Program-made: the position numbers and the translations under genes
Part shown: one piece after another, positions 5,095 through 10,173 of the stretch
Layout of the letters: the number at the start of each line of letters is the position of its first letter
Numbering within the stretch: the stretch's first letter is position 1
Source of the DNA: Gammaproteobacteria bacterium
GTDB taxonomy: Bacteria; Pseudomonadota; Gammaproteobacteria; GRL18
Reading direction: 5' to 3'
DNA: 10,173 bases
Assembly: GCA_013139395.1 (NCBI GenBank)
Contig: WTAX01000259.1
Coordinates: 1 to 10,173, forward strand
Notes under the pieces: model-generated
Told to the model about the DNA's origin: nothing
Databases searched by the model: none
Seen by the model: only the letters and a program-made list of their open reading frames with translations

Positions 5095-6900
5095 ATGGCT
5101 GGAATGATTCCTAGAGAATTTATTGATGAAGTTTTGGCATATACCGATATTGTCGAACTCATTGACTCCCGAGTACCTCTTAAACGCTCAGGTGCTAATC
5201 ACATGGCCTGCTGCCCCTTTCATGGCGAAAAAACACCCTCATTTAGCGTTAGTCAGCCAAAACAGTTTTACCATTGCTTTGGTTGTGGTGTCAGTGGTAA
5301 TGCCATTAACTTCTTAATGGAATATGAACACCTGAGCTTTGTTGAGTCGATTGAAGAATTGGCACAAATGGCAGGTATGCAAGTACCCAAAATCGCCTAT
5401 ACTAATGAGCCGCAGAAACAGTCGCCGGAACAATTCGAGCTGCTCGATCAGGTTTCAAATTACTATCAATACCAGCTAAATCATCATAGTCAGGCACAGC
5501 AAGTTCAACATTATGTGCAGCAGCGGGGCTTGAGCCCTGAGATTGTAAAACGATTTGGCCTGGGCTTTTCACCTCCCGGTTGGGAAAATGTACTCAATGT
5601 AATTGGCGCGGGTGATCAGAATAAAATACAAGCTTTGTTTGATACCGGCATGTTGATCAAGCGAGATGAAGCTCACTCAGGACATAGCAATAAATCACCT
5701 TATTATGATCGTTTCAGAGAGCGACTGATGTTTCCTATCCGTGATCGCAGGGGGCGGACCATTGCCTTTGGCGGTCGTATTCTGGGTGATGGCAAGCCCA
5801 AGTATCTGAATTCACCAGAGACTCGCTTATTTCACAAAGGGCAGGAACTGTATGGTCTTTTTGAACTCAAGCAGGCATTACGCAAAATAGAAAAAATCCT
5901 GGTTGTTGAAGGCTATATGGATGTTGTCTCACTGGCGCAATTTGATATTAATTATAGTGTCGCAACTCTGGGAACAGCAACAACGGCAGAACATTTACAA
6001 AAATTATTTCGTCTATGTGATGAAGTCTTTTTTTGTTTTGATGGTGATCGGGCGGGCAGAGATGCAGCCTGGCGGGCAATGAACAATGCCTTACCTGCAA
6101 TAAAACCGGGCAAGCAGGCGCGCTTTATGTTTTTACCGGATGGTGAAGATCCGGATACACTGGTTCGAGAAAAAGGCAAGACTGGTTTTGAAGCGGAAAT
6201 GACTCAAGCCATGACTTTTTCAGAATTCTTTTTTGACAGCCTGATGAAGCAAGTCAATATGGATTCTCTTGATGGGCGTTCTAAATTAATTGATCTGAGT
6301 AAGCCCTATCTGGAAAAAATACAGGAAGGGGCTTTTCTGACTCTAATGATTGCACGCTTATCAGAGCTGGCCGATATAGAAAAAGCCAGTTTACTGCCCC
6401 TGTTAGGAATAAAATCAGCAACACCGGAAAGAAGCCGGAAAGCACCGCAAGATAAGGCTTTTAATTCTTCTATGGGGCAAACACGACAAGCACCATCACC
6501 AGTAAAAAAAGCCATTACTTATTTGCTGCAATACCCTAATCTGGCAGAAAATGCAGGTGATCCGGGACGTTTTTTATCACTGGAAATAGAAGATATAGGT
6601 CTTTTTGTGCAACTGCTTGATTTACTGCAAAATGATCCCCATTTAACAACTGCAAGGATCTTAGCGCATTGGCAAAACAGCACACAGCATCAGTATCTTG
6701 CGGCATTAGCCGTTGAACCATTGTTGATTACTGATGAGCAGGCAATTAGTTGCGAATTTAATGAAACATTACAGCTTCTTACTCGTCAATATCAGCAGCA
6801 GCGTCTTACTCAGTTAGAGCGCAAAGAAAGAAACCAGGGATTGGGCGCATTGGAAAAGAAGGAATATGTGCAAATGCTTCTATCAATAAAATCAGATTAA
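5095..6900 (+). CDS. dnaG: DNA primase DnaG
   Basis: DnaG makes the RNA primers for chromosome replication at the fork, recruited by the DnaB helicase. The 601-residue protein has all three domains. The N-terminal zinc-binding domain has C40, H43, C61 and C64 in CCPFH and YHCFGCG. The polymerase core with TOPRIM fold has VVEGYMD with E272 and FCFDGDRAG with D316 and D318 as metal-binding acids. A low-complexity linker at about 443-468 leads to the C-terminal helicase-binding domain, whose charged helices end at 601. It is slightly longer than the 581-residue E. coli enzyme. The start MAGMIPREFID aligns with MAGRIPRVFI of E. coli. The nearest AGGA (5079-5082) is 12 nt from the ATG, so initiation should be weak, in keeping with the low DnaG synthesis known in E. 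coli. Confidence 0.98.
   Translation: MAGMIPREFIDEVLAYTDIVELIDSRVPLKRSGANHMACCPFHGEKTPSFSVSQPKQFYHCFGCGVSGNAINFLMEYEHLSFVESIEELAQMAGMQVPKIAYTNEPQKQSPEQFELLDQVSNYYQYQLNHHSQAQQVQHYVQQRGLSPEIVKRFGLGFSPPGWENVLNVIGAGDQNKIQALFDTGMLIKRDEAHSGHSNKSPYYDRFRERLMFPIRDRRGRTIAFGGRILGDGKPKYLNSPETRLFHKGQELYGLFELKQALRKIEKILVVEGYMDVVSLAQFDINYSVATLGTATTAEHLQKLFRLCDEVFFCFDGDRAGRDAAWRAMNNALPAIKPGKQARFMFLPDGEDPDTLVREKGKTGFEAEMTQAMTFSEFFFDSLMKQVNMDSLDGRSKLIDLSKPYLEKIQEGAFLTLMIARLSELADIEKASLLPLLGIKSATPERSRKAPQDKAFNSSMGQTRQAPSPVKKAITYLLQYPNLAENAGDPGRFLSLEIEDIGLFVQLLDLLQNDPHLTTARILAHWQNSTQHQYLAALAVEPLLITDEQAISCEFNETLQLLTRQYQQQRLTQLERKERNQGLGALEKKEYVQMLLSIKSD
6616..6645 (+). promoter_or_regulatory. Sigma-32-like heat-shock promoter inside dnaG, driving rpoD
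   Basis: CTTGATT at 6616-6622 and CCCCATTTA at 6637-6645 are separated by 14 bp. The -10 matches the sigma-32 consensus (CCCCATNTA) in full and the -35 in the first five of seven bases (CTTGAAA). E. coli has a heat-shock promoter for rpoD within dnaG, so the position supports the call. The transcript would start around 6650-6655 and run about 450 nt to the rpoD ATG. Confidence 0.65.
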
Positions 6901-7007
6901 CGGATTATTAATATTTTGCTCTAAAGCCACTGTTTTATACAGTTATGTGAACAAAATTTGGTTTTTTTAGCGATTTTTATGTGGGTTTTTACTTGCTACC
7001 TCGCAGA

Positions 7008-7029
7008 ATAGCACTCTATGTGCTATAAT
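7008..7029 (+). promoter_or_regulatory. rpoD extended -10 promoter overlapped by a 19-bp inverted repeat
   Basis: TGC-TATAAT at 7021-7029 is a perfect extended -10. No -35 lies at 16-18 bp; TTGCTA at 6993-6998 is 25 bp away. The perfect inverted repeat ATAGCAC-N5-GTGCTAT covers 7008-7026 and so overlaps the TG motif and half of the -10, a position suited to an operator. Transcription would start near 7036. Confidence 0.6.
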
Positions 7030-7053
7030 GACAAGTTAACTTTCGAGCCTTAT

Positions 7054-7082
7054 TTGAGCTCTTATTTTATAGATTATATATT
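7054..7082 (+). promoter_or_regulatory. Second, start-proximal promoter candidate for rpoD
   Basis: TTGAGC (7054-7059) and TATATT (7077-7082) are 17 bp apart. Transcription would begin near 7089, only about 13 nt before the rpoD ATG. The region is very AT-rich, so chance matches are likely. Confidence 0.35.
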
Positions 7083-7101
7083 TTTCAAGTGATAATATTT
7101 T

Positions 7102-8937
7102 ATGGATCAAACCACCCAACAATCTAAAATAAAACTTCTTATTGCCCGTGGCAAAGAGCAAGGCTATCTGACCTATGCAGAAGTAAATGACCACCTGCCC
7201 AACGATATTCTGGAACCAGAACAAATCGAAGATATCATTGCGATGATTAATGATATGGGTATCAAAGTCGTCGAAACAGCACCTGATGCGGATGATCTGA
7301 TTGTCGAAGGTTCTTCAACTGATACGACAGATGATGATGCTGTTGAAGAAGCGGCTGCAGCTCTGGCTTCAATGGATGCTGAATTTGGTCGTACTACTGA
7401 CCCTGTGCGTATGTATATGCGAGAAATGGGCTCTGTTGAACTGCTTACCCGTCAGGGTGAAATTAAGATTGCTAAGCGTATTGAAGAAGGCATGAAGCAA
7501 ATGTATTCTGCTTTGGCATCCTATCCGGCAACGATCAGTCTTTTATTAACAGAATATGAGAGGGTTGAAAACGAAGAGCGAAAAATTACTGATATTCTCA
7601 GCGGCACTGGCTTCGCCTTACTCGATGAGGAAGATGTTGAAGATCACTTGCTGGCGAATCCTGCTTCAACACCGAATGATTCCACTGATGACGATGATGA
7701 TGAAGAAGATAATGAACCCGTTGGTCCAGATATGGAACTGGTTAAAGAACATTTTGCTCTTATACGCAATTTAAATGAAAAGTTATTGCGTGTAGAAACG
7801 GGTGATAACTTCGATAGTGATAAATGTAAAAAACTACGTGCAGAGATGGCCGAAGCCTTTATGCGCTTAAAGCGTACCCATAAACTCAATGATCGCATGA
7901 TTGCTGCTTTACGTTCTTTAATCGAGCGTGTTCGTATGCACGAAAAAGTTATTCTTACTGCCTGTGTCGAAAAAGCACACATGCCTAGAAAAGAATTTAT
8001 AACGTCTTTCCCTGATAATGAAACCGACCTCACCTGGCTGGATATGCATATTGAAAAGGGTGATTCTTATTCAGAAGTACTGAAAGAACATGCAGACGAA
8101 ATTCGTAAAGCGCAGAGAAAACTAGTCGCAATTGGTAACGAATGTCGTATGAGTATCTCCGGCATAAAAGGCGTTAACCGTCAAATGTCTATCGGCGAAG
8201 CTAAAGCACGCCGAGCTAAAAAAGAAATGGTAGAAGCTAACCTGCGTTTAGTGATATCCATTGCAAAGAAATACACTAACCGGGGTTTACAATTCCTGGA
8301 CCTGATTCAGGAAGGTAATATCGGACTGATGAAAGCGGTTGATAAATTTGAATACCGTCGTGGTTATAAATTTTCAACCTATGCCACCTGGTGGATTCGT
8401 CAGGCAATAACCCGTTCTATTGCCGATCAGGCACGCACCATTCGTATCCCCGTTCACATGATTGAAACTATCAATAAGCTGAACCGTGTTTCTCGACAAC
8501 TATTGCAGGAAAAAGGTCGTGAAGCGACCCCTGAAGAGCTGGCAGAAAAAATGGAAATGCCGGAAGATAAGGTTCGTAAAGTACTGAAAATTGCCAAAGA
8601 ACCTATCTCAATGGAAACACCTATCGGTGATGATGAAGATTCACATCTGGGTGATTTTATTGAAGATCAAAACATACAATCACCTTCAGAAACCGCCAAT
8701 ACAACGGGTCTGAAAAACGCCACAAGAAATATTTTAGAAGGCTTAACTGCACGAGAATCTAAAGTACTCAGAATGCGTTTTGGTATTGATATGAATACTG
8801 ATCATACTTTGGAAGAAGTAGGCAAACAATTTGATGTAACACGTGAGCGTATTCGCCAGATTGAAGCAAAAGCATTACGTAAATTGCGTCATCCTACCCG
8901 TTCAGAAATGTTACGCAGTTTTATGCGTGAAGATTAA
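7102..8937 (+). CDS. rpoD: RNA polymerase sigma factor RpoD (sigma-70)
   Basis: This is the primary sigma factor, which directs core RNA polymerase to housekeeping promoters. The 611-residue protein is close to the 613 of E. coli. Region 1.1 opens at [20 protein letters not shown]. Region 1.2 contains [11 protein letters not shown] at 100-110. A non-conserved insert includes an Asp/Glu-rich run at 196-205. Region 2 starts near 374 ([11 protein letters not shown]), with the -10-recognising helix around [12 protein letters not shown] at 427-438. Region 3 follows, and the -35-recognising helix-turn-helix of region 4.2 is at [24 protein letters not shown] from 579. The final residues are MREDstop-like rather than the LDD of E. 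coli. No strong Shine-Dalgarno precedes ATG 7102; AAGTGA near 7087-7092 is the best candidate. It has its own promoters plus the heat-shock promoter in dnaG. Confidence 0.99.
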   Translation: MDQTTQQSKIKLLIARGKEQGYLTYAEVNDHLPNDILEPEQIEDIIAMINDMGIKVVETAPDADDLIVEGSSTDTTDDDAVEEAAAALASMDAEFGRTTDPVRMYMREMGSVELLTRQGEIKIAKRIEEGMKQMYSALASYPATISLLLTEYERVENEERKITDILSGTGFALLDEEDVEDHLLANPASTPNDSTDDDDDEEDNEPVGPDMELVKEHFALIRNLNEKLLRVETGDNFDSDKCKKLRAEMAEAFMRLKRTHKLNDRMIAALRSLIERVRMHEKVILTACVEKAHMPRKEFITSFPDNETDLTWLDMHIEKGDSYSEVLKEHADEIRKAQRKLVAIGNECRMSISGIKGVNRQMSIGEAKARRAKKEMVEANLRLVISIAKKYTNRGLQFLDLIQEGNIGLMKAVDKFEYRRGYKFSTYATWWIRQAITRSIADQARTIRIPVHMIETINKLNRVSRQLLQEKGREATPEELAEKMEMPEDKVRKVLKIAKEPISMETPIGDDEDSHLGDFIEDQNIQSPSETANTTGLKNATRNILEGLTARESKVLRMRFGIDMNTDHTLEEVGKQFDVTRERIRQIEAKALRKLRHPTRSEMLRSFMRED

Positions 8938-8960
8938 GCATTATCTGCATTGTATTTTCC

Positions 8961-9014
8961 TCAAAGAAGCTGGTCATATTATAAATAACCCTTTATAATA
9001 TCCAGCTTCTTGAA
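8961..9014 (+). terminator. Long hairpin after rpoD, probable terminator or processing structure
   Basis: AAGAAGCTGG (8964-8973), a TC bulge and ATATTATAAA (8976-8985) pair with TTTATAATAT (8992-9001) and CCAGCTTCTT (9002-9011), around the loop TAACCC. That is 20 perfect base pairs. An outer TCAA/TTGA pairing can extend the stem to 8961 and 9014 if one A is bulged. It begins 23 nt after the rpoD stop. No T-tract follows, so simple intrinsic termination is not assured. Confidence 0.65.
8971..8999 (+). promoter_or_regulatory. Promoter candidate for the tRNA inside the hairpin
   Basis: A perfect TATAAT at 8994-8999 lies in the right arm of the hairpin, with TGGTCA (4 of 6 -35 bases) 17 bp upstream at 8971-8976. 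The start would be about 9006, leaving roughly 30 nt before the mature tRNA end for RNase P removal. The same bases thus could serve as an RNA stem for rpoD and as a DNA promoter for the tRNA. Confidence 0.45.
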
Positions 9015-9035
9015 TCATTGCATTCAACCCTATAA

Positions 9036-9112
9036 GGGCCTGTAGCTCAGTTGGTTAGAGCATCCGACTCATAATCGGCAGGTCGACAGTTCGAGTCTGT
9101 CCAGGCCCACCA
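9036..9112 (+). tRNA. tRNA-Ile2 (anticodon CAT, lysidine-modified) rather than tRNA-Met
   Basis: This is a 77-nt cloverleaf: acceptor GGGCCTG/CAGGCCC, D stem GCTC/GAGC, anticodon loop CTCATAA with CAT at 9070-9072, T stem GACAG/CTGTC with loop TTCGAGT, and encoded CCA at 9110-9112. C at positions 4 and 5, paired with G, resembles E. coli tRNA-Ile2 (the TilS substrate) and differs from elongator tRNA-Met, which has U4 and A5. After TilS converts C34 to lysidine it would read AUA. It is not an initiator tRNA, since the first acceptor pair is a normal G-C. The anticodon stem has a U27-C43 mismatch at its top. An integrase gene follows, so its 3' part is probably an attachment site. Confidence 0.85.
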
Positions 9113-9116
9113 TAAT

Positions 9117-9139
9117 TCTTTGTTTTATAAAGACTTTTT
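9117..9139 (+). terminator. Weak terminator after the tRNA
   Basis: TCTTT and AAAGA form a 5-bp AT-rich stem (7-nt loop), followed after one C by five T (9135-9139). It starts 5 nt past the CCA. The stem is weak. Confidence 0.35.
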
Positions 9140-9174
9140 CAAATTTGTTTTATGAGAAAAACTGAAATTTAGCC

Positions 9175-9194
9175 TTTAGGTGCATTTAGGTGCA
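9175..9194 (+). repeat. Tandem 10-bp direct repeat TTTAGGTGCA x2
   Basis: Two exact copies at 9175-9184 and 9185-9194, about one helical turn each, lie 63 bp after the tRNA and just upstream of the int promoter. Direct repeats in this position can be arm-type sites for an integrase or sites for an excisionase; this is inference from placement. Confidence 0.65.
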
Positions 9195-9197
9195 GTG

Positions 9198-9226
9198 TTG
9201 AATTTTAAGTCTTTTTTACATACAAT
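9198..9226 (+). promoter_or_regulatory. Sigma-70 promoter of the integrase gene
   Basis: TTGAAT (9198-9203) and TACAAT (9221-9226) are spaced by 17 bp, which predicts a start near 9233 and a leader of about 67 nt. The -35 lies 4 bp after the tandem repeat at 9175-9194, so a protein bound there would affect transcription. Confidence 0.6.
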
Positions 9227-9263
9227 AAAAAGTACTTACTCAATCAAGGTTTTATTAGTCCTA

Positions 9264-9289
9264 CTTAAAATTTCATTTTAAATTTTAAG
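9264..9289 (+). promoter_or_regulatory. Inverted repeat in the int leader overlapping the ribosome site
   Basis: CTTAAAATTT (9264-9273) and AAATTTTAAG (9280-9289) are perfect 10-bp arms around a 6-nt loop. The right arm ends inside the AAGGAG ribosome site (9287-9292), pairing its first three bases. It could lower translation of the integrase when folded, or be an operator on DNA. Confidence 0.5.
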
Positions 9290-9299
9290 GAGACACAAC

Positions 9300-10173
9300 A
9301 TGGCTTCTATCCAAAAGATTAGTCGTGCAAAAGGTGTAGTTTATAAAGTAACCATTCGCCTGAGTGGTACTGGTACGATATGCAAAACTTTCCCCACTAA
9401 AAAAGCTGCGGTGGAATTTGCTCGCACTGTAGAAGGTGACGATAAATTGGCGACGGCATTAGGTAATCCAGTCACCAGAGCATTAACTCTATCCAATCTC
9501 ATTGAAGAATATCTTGAGCAGTATAATGGTAATGACCATGGTATTTATGGTTGTTTGTCCTGGTGGTCTAGCCAGTATGGGCACATTTCTCTTAATAAAA
9601 TCAGTGCAGTCATAATTCGTGATGGCGTAAAACGTTTAAGTAGCGGTAATGTTCTCCGTGGTAATGGCCCTGGAAAACTCAAAGAAATGAACCGAAAGCG
9701 TTCAGGCTCAACGGTTAATAGATATAAAGCCAACCTCAGTTCTGTATTTGAATATGGTAAGGAACATTATGGATTGACAGAAAATCCATGTCGTGAAGTA
9801 AAATCTAAACCGGAGAATAAAGGTCGAACCCGGTTTCTATCAGATACAGAACGCAAGTCATTGTTATCCTATTGCAAGCAATCTGATTGGGATAGGCTCT
9901 ATTTGTTGGTTCTGATGGCATTGACAACAGGTGCAAGACTGGGTGAATTATTGCACTTAAAGCATCAGGATATCGATCTTAACAAACGTATTGCTCATTT
10001 ATGGACTTCTAAGAATGGTGAACAACGTTTATTGCCCCTGACAAATGAAGTTATATATCTACTCCAACCAAAGAAAGATGATAAAGTTGTTTCACTGGTT
10101 CAGCATGATGAAAATAAACTATTATTTCCTTCCATAAAGAAGCCTCATCAACCTTTTGAGTTCCGTAAGCATT
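9300..10173 (+). CDS. Tyrosine recombinase / phage-type integrase, 3'-truncated by the window
   Basis: The frame is open from ATG 9300 to the window edge (291 codons plus one base), with AAGGAG 7 nt before the start. The protein starts MASIQKISRAKGVVYKVTIR, resembling the N-terminal arm-binding part of tRNA-targeting integrases, followed by a core-binding helical domain at about 60-165 (LIEEYLEQY to SSVFEYGKEHYGL). The catalytic domain begins near 175. Its first catalytic residue is R213 in TTGARLGELLHLK, with the matching E216, and K238 in TSKNGEQR is the probable beta-hairpin lysine. The FEFRKH at the end is the stretch before the HxxR box; that box, the second His/Trp and the nucleophile Tyr lie beyond the window. 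It catalyses site-specific integration and excision, presumably at the adjacent tRNA. Whether it belongs to a prophage, ICE or island cannot be told. Confidence 0.92.
   Translation, partial: MASIQKISRAKGVVYKVTIRLSGTGTICKTFPTKKAAVEFARTVEGDDKLATALGNPVTRALTLSNLIEEYLEQYNGNDHGIYGCLSWWSSQYGHISLNKISAVIIRDGVKRLSSGNVLRGNGPGKLKEMNRKRSGSTVNRYKANLSSVFEYGKEHYGLTENPCREVKSKPENKGRTRFLSDTERKSLLSYCKQSDWDRLYLLVLMALTTGARLGELLHLKHQDIDLNKRIAHLWTSKNGEQRLLPLTNEVIYLLQPKKDDKVVSLVQHDENKLLFPSIKKPHQPFEFRKH

Larger units (their letters stand above)
9113..10173 (+). mobile_element. One end of an integrative element inserted at the tRNA
   Basis: Immediately after the tRNA CCA the sequence becomes strongly AT-rich, without conserved genes, followed by a tyrosine recombinase gene reading away from the tRNA. 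This tRNA-then-integrase order is the usual left boundary of prophages, genomic islands and ICEs, in which the attL core lies within the 3' half of the tRNA. The other end is outside the window, so the size, type and cargo are unknown. Confidence 0.7.

Noticed and set aside
6929..6943. ACTGT-N5-ACAGT resembling a LexA (SOS) box upstream of rpoD
   Set aside because: The CTG and CAG are separated by 7 bases, whereas the gammaproteobacterial LexA site needs 10; the E. coli operon's LexA site is also before rpsU, not here.
7644..8033. 129-codon open frame antisense to rpoD
   Set aside because: It is serine/arginine-rich because it mirrors acidic and lysine-rich codons of rpoD; there is no ribosome site and no family resemblance.
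9036..9112. Calling the CAT-anticodon tRNA an elongator or initiator tRNA-Met
   Set aside because: A paired first base pair excludes initiator; C4 and C5 paired with G follow tRNA-Ile2 rather than the U4/A5 of E. coli elongator tRNA-Met. Some doubt remains without a covariance-model search.
9545..9733. Open frame antisense inside the integrase gene
   Set aside because: The integrase frame is uninterrupted and has catalytic motifs; the antisense frame shows no motif or ribosome site.

Overview
The window is a chromosomal segment of a gammaproteobacterium with moderate-to-low GC. The main evidence is the macromolecular-synthesis operon rpsU - yqeY - dnaG - rpoD, with tsaD transcribed divergently beside it. 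RpoD, DnaG, TsaD and PlsY all read as close relatives of the enterobacterial and pseudomonad proteins. The species cannot be named from sequence alone. NnrS and FNR-type boxes suggest an organism that meets low oxygen and nitric oxide.

Layout. (1) Positions 1-2200 hold the end of a SirB2-family membrane protein gene, then nnrS, then a convergent gene for a Tat-exported desulfoferrodoxin/superoxide-reductase-like protein. Near-perfect FNR/DNR boxes (9 of 10 conserved bases each) lie upstream of nnrS and upstream of the SOR-like gene. The nnrS box sits at exactly the class II distance from an extended -10. This looks like a small NO/oxygen-stress module. (2) Positions 2200-3900 hold plsY (phospholipid synthesis) and tsaD (tRNA t6A modification), convergent with 2 bp between stop codons. 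(3) Positions 3900-8940 hold rpsU, yqeY, dnaG and rpoD, which couple translation, replication priming and transcription. Each gap carries its own promoter-like or repeat structure, and there is a sigma-32-like promoter inside the dnaG coding region ahead of rpoD, as known in E. coli. (4) Positions 8940-9140 hold a long hairpin with a TATAAT inside it, then a CAT-anticodon tRNA best read as tRNA-Ile2 (AUA-decoding after lysidine modification), then a weak terminator. (5) Positions 9140-10173 are the AT-rich end of an integrative element: a tandem 10-bp repeat, a promoter, a hairpin touching the ribosome site, and a tyrosine recombinase gene that runs off the window. The tRNA is the probable integration site.

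Most of the window is conserved housekeeping sequence. The parts deserving a second look are the FNR-linked nnrS/SOR pair with its altered SOR active-site motif, the small regulatory structures in the operon gaps, and the tRNA-integrase boundary. The cargo of the element lies outside the window, so no new defence or metabolic system can be claimed from what is visible.
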